Source of the DNA: JALYNX01 sp963749415
GTDB taxonomy: Bacteria; Actinomycetota; Acidimicrobiia; Spongiisociales; ZC4RG35
Assembly (NCBI GenBank): GCA_963749415.1
Contig: CAVVMG010000001.1
Span: forward strand, 1,612,001 to 1,676,000
Length of the DNA stretch: 64,000 nt
Direction of reading: 5' to 3'
The position numbers were made by a program, and so were the translations under genes. Numbering within the stretch: position 1 is the first letter of the stretch; every line of letters begins with the position of its first letter. Below the pieces are notes generated by a model. That model saw nothing but the letters and a program-made list of their open reading frames with translations, ran no database searches and was not told the origin of the DNA. Positions 35,293-44,138 of this stretch are shown piece after piece.

Positions 35293-36492
35293 TCAGTCGA
35301 CGACGACTTCCAGGAGGCGTTGCGCCTCCACCAATGTCGACTCTACGGAATCCGGGGAAGGGGCGCGGGCGTAGACGAACCCGAGGTAGCGGTCGCCCTC
35401 CGGGGGAGGCTCCACCCGCCGGCCCGGGTGCACCGTCACGTCGATCCCGGTCACGTTGGGAAGGGCGCGCACCGCGTCCAGGTTGCGGATCTCTCTGAAG
35501 TCGCCTGCAGCGGGGATCGGGATCATCAGGACGCCGCTGGCGACTTCCTCCCTTCGCAGCTCGGGCTTGTCCATTCCCAAGGCGTTGCGCAGGATCAAGG
35601 TCTCCAGGGTGGTGCCCATGAGCCCGAAGTTGAGGCTCTTGGAGCAAAGCCCGCCGATGGAGCGCGCCGCCACCTCGATCACCATCACCTTGTCGCCATC
35701 GGCTTTGAGCTCGATATGGACCGGGCCGTGGACGATCCCGATCGCGTCCAGAGCCAACTGGGCCACCCTCTGGCACTCGGCCAGCACCGGCTCGGGAAGA
35801 CGCGACGGGGTGACCAGGATGGTCTCCGGGAAGAATGGGCCCTCGGCGGCCCCCGGCTTGTCGAACACTGCGAGCACGTTGAGTCGGCCCTCGGACACGA
35901 TCCCTTCCACCGCGACTTCGACACCCGGGGCGAATCCCTCGGCGATCAGGTCGGCGTCGTCCCCGGCGATGGAGCGCACCCGCTGGTATGCCGCGGCGAG
36001 CTCTTCGGGACGATCGACGCGGATCACCCCCTGACCTGCAGTCCGGTCGAGAGGCTTGACCACGAGGGGGTAGCCAACGGCCATACCGGAGTCCAAAGGG
36101 TCGTCCTCGGGGAGGATCACCGTGAACCGGGGCTGGGGGACCTCGGCCGCCGCCAGCAAGCGGCGTTGCCTGGCCTTGTCCCGGGTCGCGGCTGCGGCCT
36201 CGGGGGAGTTGGAGAGAAGCCCGAGGGCCTGCCCGGTGATGGCCGCGACCTCGACGCCACCATCGTCGGCGGCAATCACTCCGTCGATGGGCACCCGATC
36301 GCCGGCGTCCAGAATCGTCCGTGCCGCCTCTTGGGGGTCGTCGCAATCGATCCGGAGGTAGCGGTCACCCATGTCGAACGGAGGCGGCTCCTCGGAAGCC
36401 ACGACGAGATCCACCCCGAGCCCCCTGGCCGCTTCCACGAAGTCGGTCGCCCGATATGTGCTGCTGGGGAGGACGACGACGGCGGTCGGCAA
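35293..36492 (-). CDS. ATP-grasp ligase of unknown substrate
   Basis: A 399-residue ATP-grasp protein. The N-terminal pre-grasp domain starts PTAVVVLPSSTYRATDF. The ATP-grasp core includes YPLVVKPLDRTAGQGVIRV (ATP-binding lysine and glycine loop), EVAVEGIVSEG and a metal-binding block HIELKADGDKVMVIEVAAR. The style resembles biotin-carboxylase-like amino-acid and dipeptide ligases (carnosine synthase, PurK-like), but no substrate can be named. The start is probably the TTG at 36492, which has AGGAG five nt upstream on its strand; the ATG at 36579 reads through the divergent nfu start. It shares a 34-bp divergent region with nfu. Confidence 0.75.
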   Translation of the reverse strand: MPTAVVVLPSSTYRATDFVEAARGLGVDLVVASEEPPPFDMGDRYLRIDCDDPQEAARTILDAGDRVPIDGVIAADDGGVEVAAITGQALGLLSNSPEAAAATRDKARQRRLLAAAEVPQPRFTVILPEDDPLDSGMAVGYPLVVKPLDRTAGQGVIRVDRPEELAAAYQRVRSIAGDDADLIAEGFAPGVEVAVEGIVSEGRLNVLAVFDKPGAAEGPFFPETILVTPSRLPEPVLAECQRVAQLALDAIGIVHGPVHIELKADGDKVMVIEVAARSIGGLCSKSLNFGLMGTTLETLILRNALGMDKPELRREEVASGVLMIPIPAAGDFREIRNLDAVRALPNVTGIDVTVHPGRRVEPPPEGDRYLGFVYARAPSPDSVESTLVEAQRLLEVVVD

Positions 36493-36512
36493 GGCTTTCT
36501 CCTGATGGCCAT

Positions 36513-36518
36513 TACCAT
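36513..36518 (+). promoter_or_regulatory. -10-like box for nfu
   Basis: TACCAT, 8 nt before the ATG at 36527; leaderless arrangement. Confidence 0.45.
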
Positions 36519-36526
36519 CCTGGCAT

Positions 36527-37141
36527 ATGCCCGAGCCCACCGTGATCAGCATCGCCCCCGACGCACTGGACATGATCACCCAACTCCGCGATCAGGAGCC
36601 CGGAGAAGGTGAGTTCGCCTTATCGATCGAGGTGACCGGGTTCCGGGGCCCACAGTTCACATACGAGCTGGCGTTCGTCGCACTTGCCGACATGAAAGAC
36701 GATTGGGTCGTGGAGCGACACGCCGACCTCGCGGTGATCTTCCCCGAATCGGACATCCCGAAGCTGGAAGGGGCATCGCTGGACCTCACCGACCAGGGCC
36801 TGGCGATGAACAACCCCAACGCTCCTTCATCGCCAGAGATATCAGGCTCACATGGGGACCTCACCGGGCCTCTTGTCGACCGTGTCCAACAGGTGCTCAA
36901 CGAGCAGGTGAATCCGGCGATCGCCGCCCATGGCGGGGGCGCCGAGCTGGTGTCGGTCGACGGGACAATCGCCTATCTCCGCCTCTTCGGGGGCTGTCAG
37001 GGTTGTGGCCTGGCGCAGGTCACGCTCCGCCAGGGCATCGAGAAGACCCTGCTCGAAGCGATCCCCGAGCTGACGCAAGTGGTGGATGTCACCGACCATG
37101 CATCGGGTGAGAACCCCTACATCGAGAGCAAGAAGAAGTAG
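36527..37141 (+). CDS. NfuA-like iron-sulfur cluster carrier
   Basis: A 204-residue protein with the NfuA layout. Residues 1-95 resemble an A-type (IscA/ErpA) scaffold domain but have no cysteines, as in E. coli NfuA. The C-terminal Nfu domain (about 115-190) carries the cluster-binding CxxC in FGGCQGCGLAQVTL. Such proteins carry 4Fe-4S clusters to target enzymes. Possible clients in this window are the radical SAM protein and the Fe-S nucleases AdnA/AdnB (inference). A leaderless start is likely. The pirin gene follows 21 bp later. Confidence 0.88.
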   Translation: MPEPTVISIAPDALDMITQLRDQEPGEGEFALSIEVTGFRGPQFTYELAFVALADMKDDWVVERHADLAVIFPESDIPKLEGASLDLTDQGLAMNNPNAPSSPEISGSHGDLTGPLVDRVQQVLNEQVNPAIAAHGGGAELVSVDGTIAYLRLFGGCQGCGLAQVTLRQGIEKTLLEAIPELTQVVDVTDHASGENPYIESKKK

Positions 37142-37162
37142 CCCGATCCCCGAGGAAGGCGC

Positions 37163-38083
37163 GTGAGCGGACCGGTCCAGCTTCCTGATGTCGGAGGCCC
37201 GCAGGGCCCATTGGCCGGGATCCACGTCATCGAGGGGCGGGCGACGACCGTCGGCGGGGTCGGGATCCAGCGGGTGCTCCCCACCAAGGGGAGGAGGACC
37301 GTCGGGCCCTGGTGTTTCGTCGACCTGATCCAGCCGCCCGACTTCGACGACCCGCACCCGCTCGAGATCGGGCCCCACCCGCACACCGGTCTGGCCACCG
37401 TCACCTGGCTCCTGGACGGTGAGGCGTTGCACAGCGACTCTCTTGGGTCTGAGCAACTCATCCGCCCCGGTCAGCTCAACCTGATGACCGCAGGCAAGGG
37501 GATTGCCCACGCCGAGCTGGGCACCAGCAGCGGGATCCAGGGGGTCCAGATGTGGCTCGCGCAGCCGGAGGAAACGCGGCACGGTGCCTCGCGCTTCCAA
37601 CACCTGGCTGAGCTCCCGGTCGCAGAGCTTCCCGGAGCCGAAGCGACGGTGATGGTGGGCGCCCTCGGTGACGTCGAATCCGAGGCCGGCGTCGACTCGC
37701 GAATGGTCGGCGCCGACGTATCGATGGGCGCCGGGAGTGTCGAACTGCCAACCGAGCCCGATTTCGAATATGCAGTGGTGCCATTGGACCGCCCTGTCCG
37801 AGTGGGAGAGGACATCGTCGAGCCCGGATGGGTTGCGCTGGTCCCACCCGGATTGCCAACGCTGCCGATCTCCTCCTTGCATGGCTCCCGCTTCCTTGTC
37901 CTCGGAGGCGAGCCGCTGGCCGAGCCGATAGAGATGTGGTGGAACTTCGTGGCTCGGACCAAGGACGAGATCACGGAGGCCTGGCGGGCATGGCAGGCAC
38001 ACGACGAGGACTGGTTCGGCGAGGTGCCATCCACCCTGACCCGGATCGATGCCCCCGCCCCACCGTGGCTACCTGCGCGGTGA
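37163..38083 (+). CDS. Pirin family protein
   Basis: A 306-residue bicupin of the pirin family. The metal site lies in the N-terminal cupin: HPHTGLATVTWLLDG followed by HSDSLGSEQLIRPGQ, then MTAGKGIAHAE. The C-terminal cupin is more degenerate. Bacterial pirins include quercetin 2,3-dioxygenases and redox sensors that bind partner enzymes; the role here is unknown. The GTG at 37163 has GAGGAAGG upstream. It follows nfu closely and precedes the DNA glycosylase gene by 9 bp. Confidence 0.9.
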   Translation: MSGPVQLPDVGGPQGPLAGIHVIEGRATTVGGVGIQRVLPTKGRRTVGPWCFVDLIQPPDFDDPHPLEIGPHPHTGLATVTWLLDGEALHSDSLGSEQLIRPGQLNLMTAGKGIAHAELGTSSGIQGVQMWLAQPEETRHGASRFQHLAELPVAELPGAEATVMVGALGDVESEAGVDSRMVGADVSMGAGSVELPTEPDFEYAVVPLDRPVRVGEDIVEPGWVALVPPGLPTLPISSLHGSRFLVLGGEPLAEPIEMWWNFVARTKDEITEAWRAWQAHDEDWFGEVPSTLTRIDAPAPPWLPAR

Positions 38084-38092
38084 TCTCAGAAA

Positions 38093-38656
38093 GTGGGATT
38101 CACCAGGGAGCAACTCGAGGCGTTCCGTGGACGCACGGTGCCCGATCTGATAGGTCCCGGGCTCCGCTTGCTGGTAGTCGGCATCAACCCGGGCTTGTGG
38201 ACCGCAGCCACCCAGACCCATTTCTGCCATCCATCCAACCGTTTCTATCCGGCGCTGCGGGCGTCAGGGCTCATCGACCTCGAATTCGACGTCGCGAGAG
38301 GAATGACCGATGCCGAGCGAGAGAGGCTGGTAGCGCGCGGCATCGGGATCTCCAACCTGGTCGCCCGGGCGACCGCCAGGGCTGATGAGCTGAGCGCAGT
38401 CGAGCTGAGGGCTGGTGCGAAGCGCCTGGAATCGACGGTGGAGGAACACCGGCCCCAGGTGGTTGCGGTCGCCGGGGTCACGGCGTATCGCAGCGCCTTC
38501 CAGAGCCCCGACGCCACCCTCGGCCCGCAGGAAGTCGGAATCGGAGGTGCCGAGTTGTGGGTGCTGCCCAATCCTTCCGGCCTCAACGCCCATGAGACGG
38601 CGGAGAGCCTTGCCGGGTGGTTTCGCCGGGTGGGAGTGGCTTCGGGGCTGTTGTGA
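38093..38656 (+). CDS. Mismatch-specific uracil/thymine DNA glycosylase (Mug-like)
   Basis: A 187-residue member of the TDG/Mug family of the uracil-DNA glycosylase superfamily, which removes uracil or thymine from G mismatches. The active-site motif is VVGINPGLWTA (the GINPG block, with the catalytic asparagine), followed by HPSNRFYPAL. The second conserved block is LPNPSGLNAHET. GTG start, 9 bp after pirin; its stop overlaps the next gene (GTGA). Confidence 0.9.
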   Translation: MGFTREQLEAFRGRTVPDLIGPGLRLLVVGINPGLWTAATQTHFCHPSNRFYPALRASGLIDLEFDVARGMTDAERERLVARGIGISNLVARATARADELSAVELRAGAKRLESTVEEHRPQVVAVAGVTAYRSAFQSPDATLGPQEVGIGGAELWVLPNPSGLNAHETAESLAGWFRRVGVASGLL

Positions 38657-38910
38657 CCGAGCCCTCGCCCCGCCAAGTGCTCTACGCCTTGGTCGCCGCC
38701 GGCTTCCTACTGGTCGTGTTGATCCTGGTGATCGGCGCCGCCGTCGCAGGCCTTGCCCCTCCCTGGTGGACGGCGACCATGGCGATTCTGGTAGTCGGCG
38801 CCGGCGTTTGGTGTGGCTTGCATTGGAGGCGCACTGCCCCGGTTCTGCTCGGCTCCATCGGCATCTTCCTGCTCTGGGCGATCGGGACCCTGGTCGCGGG
38901 GGAGATCTGA
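38653..38910 (+). CDS. Small three-helix membrane protein
   Basis: An 85-residue hydrophobic protein I cannot assign to a family. It has three predicted membrane segments, around LVAAGFLLVVLILVIGAAV, MAILVVGAGVWCGL and VLLGSIGIFLLWAIGTLV. The GTG at 38653 overlaps the glycosylase stop, which suggests coupled translation; the frame is open further upstream but that stretch lies within the glycosylase gene. A possible TANNNT-driven membrane gene follows it. Confidence 0.6.
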   Translation: MTEPSPRQVLYALVAAGFLLVVLILVIGAAVAGLAPPWWTATMAILVVGAGVWCGLHWRRTAPVLLGSIGIFLLWAIGTLVAGEI

Positions 38911-38969
38911 GCCCGGGGGGAAGTTCTCGGTTCGGGCACGGAAGGGCTAGTCAGCGGCAACCTGGCGTT

Positions 38970-38975
38970 TAGCAT
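38970..38975 (+). promoter_or_regulatory. -10-like box for the membrane protein gene
   Basis: TAGCAT, 8 nt before the GTG at 38984; leaderless arrangement. Confidence 0.45.
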
Positions 38976-38983
38976 CACCCTCC

Positions 38984-39826
38984 GTGACTAGTGAGGTTAC
39001 GACCCAGCAGTCATCGGCGACGGACACGATCAAGCGGATCGGGCCAACGTTGGTGGCTGCCTCGGTCCTCGGCTCAACACTCGGAATCGTCATCGCCCAG
39101 TTCCTAGACGACCTGGGCGACGGCATCATGGCTCTGATCCTGGGTGGGGACGCCGTCATCTACAACAACCGCGTCGAGTTCACCGGCGCCTCCGACCTGG
39201 CGTGGGCCGGGGGCTTTCTCCTCTGCCTCATCGTCGGGTTCATGCTCCTCTTCTCCTACCCGACCGCCCGGGACCACGGAACGGCCAAGCTCACCTTGCT
39301 CTGGATGGTGCTCCATGTGCTGCGACAGGCTTTCGGCCAGGCCGTCTTCCTCCCCTTCGATCCCGATGGGCAACTGGCGCTGGCCTATGGCACCCTCGAT
39401 GCCCCTGCCGGGCTCGAATACGTGATTGCGGCCGGGGGCGCAGTGGGCCTCTTGCTCATAGTGCTCTCAGCGGCATCGGCTTTCCTCGCATTCACCCCTC
39501 ACCACAAGCTGATCAACACCAGCAGGAAGCGCTTCACCTTTGCCCTTTGGATCACCCTGGTGCCGGTGGTGATCTCGGTGTTCCTCGCCATCCCGTTCTT
39601 CGCCCCGGACGCCGGGAGCGGGGTGATCCCCGCGCTGCCACTCTCCGCGGTCATCTTCATCGCCACGGTGGCCGCAGCCCCGGGCACGACCACGGTTCAG
39701 GGCCCCGAGGACTTCCGGGAAACCCCGATGCCCTGGGGTCTGGGGGCCACCCTCCTGGTCATCCTCCTCTTCGAGATCTTCGTCCTCAGGGGCGGCGTCT
39801 CGGTGAACCCCGCCCAGTGGGGATAG
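38984..39826 (+). CDS. Seven-helix-like membrane protein of unknown function
   Basis: A 280-residue integral membrane protein that I do not recognise. About seven hydrophobic segments are visible, for instance LAWAGGFLLCLIVGFMLLF, YVIAAGGAVGLLLIVLSAAS, FALWITLVPVVISVFLAIPF and LGATLLVILLFEIFVLRGG. There is no signal peptide and few charged residues inside the helices. The GTG start follows a TAGCAT box. Its 3' end overlaps the mogA/moaB-like start, so the two may be translated together, but a role in molybdenum metabolism is not implied by the sequence. Confidence 0.65.
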   Translation: MTSEVTTQQSSATDTIKRIGPTLVAASVLGSTLGIVIAQFLDDLGDGIMALILGGDAVIYNNRVEFTGASDLAWAGGFLLCLIVGFMLLFSYPTARDHGTAKLTLLWMVLHVLRQAFGQAVFLPFDPDGQLALAYGTLDAPAGLEYVIAAGGAVGLLLIVLSAASAFLAFTPHHKLINTSRKRFTFALWITLVPVVISVFLAIPFFAPDAGSGVIPALPLSAVIFIATVAAAPGTTTVQGPEDFRETPMPWGLGATLLVILLFEIFVLRGGVSVNPAQWG

Positions 39827-40302
39827 CCGGCCGTCCAGCCCTGGTCCTGACCGTCAGTGACGGGGTGAGCGCGGGCACCCGCCAGGACCTATCCGGCGAT
39901 GCCGTGGAGGCTGCGCTTCGCGAGGCCGGGTTCGATGTCGAGCGATCGGTGGTCCCCGATGAGATCGCGGCGATCTCCACGGCGATCCAGGCCGGGCTCG
40001 CCCGGGCTCGTCTCATCGTGACCACGGGGGGGACCGGTCTCGGGCCGCGGGATGTGACCCCGGAGGCCACCAGGGCCCTCATCGAGCGAGAGACGCCTGG
40101 CCTGACCCATCTCATGATGGCCCGTGGCCTCGAGTCGACGCCGATGGCAGCGCTCTCCCGGGCCGGCGCCGGGGCGATCGGTTCGACCCTGGTCATCAAC
40201 CTCCCGGGGTCGGCACGGGGCGCCGTGGAGAGCCTGGAGGCGGTGCTCGAGGTGATCCCACATGCCCTCGACCTCCTCGCCGGGGACACCGAGCACCGGT
40301 AA
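39817..40302 (+). CDS. MogA/MoaB-family molybdopterin adenylyltransferase-like
   Basis: A 161-residue protein of the MoaB/MogA family, which adenylates molybdopterin in molybdenum-cofactor synthesis. VLTVSDGVSAGTRQDLSG is the N-terminal signature; LIVTTGGTGLGPRDVTPEAT is the substrate-binding loop; and INLPGSARGAVESLEAVL is the conserved C-terminal block. The GTG at 39817 overlaps the end of the upstream gene by 10 bp. The downstream CoxG-like gene, if it serves a molybdenum hydroxylase, would fit a Moco theme, but no such enzyme is in the window. Confidence 0.88.
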   Translation: MGIAGRPALVLTVSDGVSAGTRQDLSGDAVEAALREAGFDVERSVVPDEIAAISTAIQAGLARARLIVTTGGTGLGPRDVTPEATRALIERETPGLTHLMMARGLESTPMAALSRAGAGAIGSTLVINLPGSARGAVESLEAVLEVIPHALDLLAGDTEHR

Positions 40303-40324
40303 CCGGAAGAATCCCGGGATCCAC

Positions 40325-40330
40325 TACCGT
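40325..40330 (+). promoter_or_regulatory. -10-like box for the CoxG-like gene
   Basis: TACCGT, followed by a leader of about 30 nt with GGGAGG before the ATG at 40365. Confidence 0.35.
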
Positions 40331-40364
40331 TCCCCACCGGCTCTGGCGACCTCCCGGGAGGATC

Positions 40365-40922
40365 ATGAACATCACTCAGGAATTCGTGGTGGCGCGCCCC
40401 ACCAACGTCGTCTGGGACCTGTTTCAGGACGTTCCCTCCGTCGCGCAGTGCCTGCCCGGAGCCAATCTCAGCGGGAAGAACGAGGACGGGTCATACGAGG
40501 GCAATCTCTCGGTGAAACTGGGGCCGATGGCGGCGGCCTTCGAGGGACAATGCGTGGTCATACCCGACCAGGCGGGGATGAGCGCCACCATCGAGGGCAA
40601 GGGTGTCGACAAGAAAGGCGGGTCCCGGGGCCAGGTCAAGGTGGTCTACACCATCACGCCCGATGGGACCGGGTCGAAGGTGGTGGTCGACGCCGATGTC
40701 ACCCTCTCCGGGCCGGCGGCTCAGTTCGGGCGGACCGGGCTGATCAATGAGATGTCGAAGCGGCTGATCGGAGAGTTCGTCTCCTGTCTCGAGGCCAAGC
40801 TCGCCGCCCCGACCGAGGCGGAGGCCGAGGCGGTGCAGGCGGCTGAGGTCCATGGGGTCTCGTTGTTCTTCTCGTCACTGTGGGCCTGGTTCAAGCGGCT
40901 CTTCAGCAGGGAGCCCGCGTGA
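40365..40922 (+). CDS. CoxG-like SRPBCC protein
   Basis: A 185-residue START/SRPBCC-fold protein resembling carbon-monoxide dehydrogenase subunit G (CoxG). It begins MNITQEFVVARPTNVVWDLF, with VAQCLPGANL, and ends in a short amphipathic/hydrophobic tail (LFFSSLWAWFKRLF). CoxG proteins anchor CO dehydrogenase or related molybdenum hydroxylases to the membrane and may carry quinones. No coxMSL genes are present, so the client is unknown. The neighbour mogA/moaB gene fits a molybdenum link. Its stop overlaps the cupredoxin start. Confidence 0.82.
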   Translation: MNITQEFVVARPTNVVWDLFQDVPSVAQCLPGANLSGKNEDGSYEGNLSVKLGPMAAAFEGQCVVIPDQAGMSATIEGKGVDKKGGSRGQVKVVYTITPDGTGSKVVVDADVTLSGPAAQFGRTGLINEMSKRLIGEFVSCLEAKLAAPTEAEAEAVQAAEVHGVSLFFSSLWAWFKRLFSREPA

Positions 40923-41302
40923 CCGGCCGGTTCGTGACGATTCTGTTCCTGGGCGCCTTCATGATCGCCGCCTGCGGCGGTGGCGGGGATTCAGCGGTGG
41001 TCGAAGGTGACGACGTGGCGGTGAGGATGTTCGACAACCGCTACGAATACACCGAAATCCGGGTTCCGGTGGGGGGCTCGGTCAACTTCGTGGGGGGCGG
41101 GCGGAACCCCCACAATGCGGTGGCGGCGGATGAGTCGTGGTCGACCGAGGACGTCTTCGGGAGCCTGGAGCAATTCGAGGGTGACGAGGCCATCATCGAA
41201 TTCGAAGCTCCCGGCGAGTACCCGTTTTTCTGCACCTTCCATGGGAACGCCGACGGCGAAGGGATGGCGGGCACGGTCATCGTGGAGGCAGCCTCCGGGT
41301 GA
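40919..41302 (+). CDS. Plastocyanin-like cupredoxin lipoprotein
   Basis: A 127-residue type-1 copper protein. The signal peptide ends in a lipobox (FMIAAC), so it should sit on the outer face of the membrane. Likely copper ligands are the histidine in RNPHNAV, then Cys-x-x-His in FFCTFHG and the methionine in EGMAG. It would carry electrons or copper outside the cell. The GTG overlaps the CoxG stop, and its own end overlaps the beta-helix gene by 4 bp, so these three form a coupled set. Confidence 0.88.
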   Translation: MTGRFVTILFLGAFMIAACGGGGDSAVVEGDDVAVRMFDNRYEYTEIRVPVGGSVNFVGGGRNPHNAVAADESWSTEDVFGSLEQFEGDEAIIEFEAPGEYPFFCTFHGNADGEGMAGTVIVEAASG

Positions 41303-42948
41303 GTACGAGGGGATGGTTGGTCGCCGGTGGGCTGCTACTCGGGCTCAGCGCATGCGCCGGCCCTCCCGTTGGCGACCCCTCCCCGGCGGCAATCGGAGAT
41401 CCCGCCACCGACGCTCCGGCAGCGGCCAGTGGTGTGTCCTTGTTGGTGCCGGATGACTACCCGACGATCCAGTCGGCGGTCGACGCGGCCTCGCCCGGCG
41501 ACCTGATCCTCATCGACGCCGGGGTCTACCGGGAGGAAGTCGAGGTGACCACGCCTGGCCTCGTGATCCGCGGCGTCGATCGCAACGAAGTGATCATCGA
41601 CGGCGAGTTCCAAAGGGCAAATGGGATCGAGGTCTATTTCGCCGACGGTGTCGCCATAGAAAACCTCACTGTGCGAAACGCAACGGGAAACGGGTTGTAC
41701 TGGTCCGGCGTCAGGGGCTACCGGGCATCCTTTGTGACCGCTATCGACAATGGCGTTTATGGCATCTACGCCTTCGACTCCGGCGATGGCCTCTTCGAGC
41801 ATTCATACGCCTCGGGATCTCCCGATGCCGGCTTCTACATCGGGCAATGTCGGCCTTGCCAGGCGGTCATCACCGACTCGATTGCCGAGTGGAACGGCCT
41901 CGGCTATTCGGGCACCAATGCCTCCGACGACCTCTATCTGGTCAACTCGATCTGGCGTCACAACGTGGCCGGCATCGTCCCCAACACCCTCGACGGCGAG
42001 CTGCTGCCTCCCTTCCAAGGGGTAACCATCGCCGGCAACCTCGTCCACGACAACGGGAACGTCGAGGCCCCGGCGCTGGCTTTCGAATGGGCCGGGCAGG
42101 GGAATGGCATCATCCTCGCCGGGGGCAACGACGCCCTGGTCACCAACAATCGAGTTTTCAACCACTCCCAGAGCGGAATCCTGGTCTTGCCCATCCTCGA
42201 CAAGAACTTCTGGATGTCGGAGGGGAACCAGGTCCGGTCCAATGTGGTCGCAGGCTCCGGACTCGCCGATATCACGCTCGGCGGGCCCTCGGGATCGGGA
42301 AATTGCTTCGAGGACAACGAATTCACATCGTCGCTGCCCGCGGCTCTCGAGCTCAAGCAGCCCTGTGAGGGTCTCCGCTGGCCGGCCCTGTTCGAGCTCG
42401 GATCCACGAGCGCCCAACTCGGACGCTACTTCGAGTCCGGCGTGGGGCTCCAGCCCGATATCCCCATCGGCTCGGTCCCGACCCCGGGACCGCAGCCGAC
42501 GATGCCGGGCGGTGCCGACGCACCCGTGGTCCCAGCAGTGAACGTGTTTGAGAATGCCCGACCCGATATCGAGGCCATAGCAGTGCCCGAGATGCCGGAG
42601 GGCCTGGAAGTCACCCAGACGAAAGGAATCAATGTGATGGGAGTCAGCTTCGCTTCGGCAGCCGGGGTTTTCTTCGGCCTCTACGCCTATGTGCTGCCCC
42701 TGGTCCTCTACACCTCCTGGGTGGTGATCGCGCTTTGGGACTTGACCAAACGCGAGGAGCTGAGCCGGGGGAGAGTGATCACCTGGATGGCCGTGATCCT
42801 GATCATCCCCTTCTTCGGGGTCATCGCCTATTACCTCTTCGGCCGAAGCACGATTCCCAGCTGGCAGCGGTGGGTGCTGTTGCTCGGGGGCATGGCCGTA
42901 TACGCGCTGTTCCTCGGCCTGGGGCTGGTTGTGGGCGGCATCGTCTGA
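41299..42948 (+). CDS. Beta-helix lipoprotein fused to a PLDc_N membrane domain
   Basis: A 549-residue protein. A lipoprotein signal (LLLGLSAC) is followed by a right-handed parallel beta-helix (about 45-370), with the DYPTIQSAVDAASPGD entry and repeats like those of NosD/CASH carbohydrate-binding domains. A proline-rich linker leads to a C-terminal unit of three hydrophobic segments with WVVIALWDLTKREEL and FFGVIAYYLFGRSTIP, the pattern of the PLDc_N domain. Coupled to a cupredoxin gene, it might be a copper-handling or surface-glycan protein. NosD, also a beta-helix, serves copper enzymes, but that link is inference. Confidence 0.72.
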   Translation: MSTRGWLVAGGLLLGLSACAGPPVGDPSPAAIGDPATDAPAAASGVSLLVPDDYPTIQSAVDAASPGDLILIDAGVYREEVEVTTPGLVIRGVDRNEVIIDGEFQRANGIEVYFADGVAIENLTVRNATGNGLYWSGVRGYRASFVTAIDNGVYGIYAFDSGDGLFEHSYASGSPDAGFYIGQCRPCQAVITDSIAEWNGLGYSGTNASDDLYLVNSIWRHNVAGIVPNTLDGELLPPFQGVTIAGNLVHDNGNVEAPALAFEWAGQGNGIILAGGNDALVTNNRVFNHSQSGILVLPILDKNFWMSEGNQVRSNVVAGSGLADITLGGPSGSGNCFEDNEFTSSLPAALELKQPCEGLRWPALFELGSTSAQLGRYFESGVGLQPDIPIGSVPTPGPQPTMPGGADAPVVPAVNVFENARPDIEAIAVPEMPEGLEVTQTKGINVMGVSFASAAGVFFGLYAYVLPLVLYTSWVVIALWDLTKREELSRGRVITWMAVILIIPFFGVIAYYLFGRSTIPSWQRWVLLLGGMAVYALFLGLGLVVGGIV

Positions 42949-42977
42949 CGGACCGCTGGCCGGCAGCAGTCTGAGAA

Positions 42978-44135
42978 TCAGGCCACGACGACGTGGGGTC
43001 GGCCCGAATCGACGACCTTCGCAACTATGGGGCCGGCGATCGCCATGATCAGCACATAGGTGGCGGCGAGTGCGGTCAGCTCGCCGGCTCCGGCTAGCGA
43101 GGCTGCAAGACCGGCGATGACGATCGAGAACTCGCCTCGGGCAATGAGGAGGGCCCCGGCCCTGCGCCGGCCCTTGACACCTATGCCGGCTCGCCGCGCC
43201 GCCCACCAGCCGATGGCGAACTTGGTGAGCCCGGAAACGATGGCGACCGAGAGCGCAGCCACGGCTACCCCCGGAATGTCACCGGGATCGGTTCGCAGGC
43301 CGAAGAAGACGAAGAAGATCGCAGCGAACAGGTCGCGGAGCGGCGTGAGCAGGGCGCGGGCTCGGTCCACGGACTCGCCAGACACGCCGATCCCCACCAG
43401 GAAGGCGCCGACTGCGGCCGACACGTTGACTCCCTCGGCGAGCCCGCTGATGAGCAGGGTTATGCCGAATAGGGAAAGGAGGCTCACCTCGTCGGATTCA
43501 TGGAACAAGACCGACCCGATTCTGTCCTCGCCACGTGCCGCGACCACGATGATCCCCACCACCAGGGCGACCGCGACCGCCACGGTCACCAAGGCGGTTC
43601 CCGGCCCTCTTCCCAGGGCGAGGACAGCGAGGATGGGGAGGAACAAGGCCATGGCCAGATCCTCGAAGACAAGGATCGAGAGGACCGTTGGGGTCTCCCG
43701 GTTCCCGATCCATCCCAGGTCCTCGATGAGCTTGGCCACGATCCCCGTCGAGGAGACATAGGTCACCGCTCCGAAGAACACCGATGCGACCAGGCCGAGG
43801 TCGAGGACGATGCCGGTGACGAACCCGGGTGTGAAGTTGAGGGCCAGATCGGCGAGACCGACCCGACCGACCGAGCGCAGGCCGGTGACCAGCTCGCCCG
43901 CCGAATACTCCAGACCGAGCAGGAGGAGGAGAAAGATCACACCGAGCTCCGCACCGAACTCGACGATTTCCTCCGATGTGACCACCGGGACCACGCCCCC
44001 CTGACCGATCGCCAGCCCGGCGAGCAGGTAGAGGGGAATGGGGGTGATCCCGAGCCGACCCGCGAACCGTGCCATCAGCGCCAGGGCCAGGACAATCGCG
44101 CCCAGTTCCAGGAGCAATTGGGCGCTTTCGCTCAT
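42978..44135 (-). CDS. CPA2-family cation/proton antiporter
   Basis: A 385-residue monovalent cation:proton antiporter-2 (KefB/GerN/KhtU-like), with about 12 hydrophobic segments. It has an early PLYLLAGLAIGQGGVVP, a middle stretch VSSTGIVAKLIEDLGWIG and the block VNVSAAVGAFLVGIGVSGE. No C-terminal RCK domain is attached; that part is supplied by the separate gene just upstream (44139-44630). The two-gene layout matches K+ efflux pairs such as KhtTU. Substrate is inferred to be K+ or Na+. Confidence 0.88.
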   Translation of the reverse strand: MSESAQLLLELGAIVLALALMARFAGRLGITPIPLYLLAGLAIGQGGVVPVVTSEEIVEFGAELGVIFLLLLLGLEYSAGELVTGLRSVGRVGLADLALNFTPGFVTGIVLDLGLVASVFFGAVTYVSSTGIVAKLIEDLGWIGNRETPTVLSILVFEDLAMALFLPILAVLALGRGPGTALVTVAVAVALVVGIIVVAARGEDRIGSVLFHESDEVSLLSLFGITLLISGLAEGVNVSAAVGAFLVGIGVSGESVDRARALLTPLRDLFAAIFFVFFGLRTDPGDIPGVAVAALSVAIVSGLTKFAIGWWAARRAGIGVKGRRRAGALLIARGEFSIVIAGLAASLAGAGELTALAATYVLIMAIAGPIVAKVVDSGRPHVVVA

Positions 44136-44138
44136 CGA

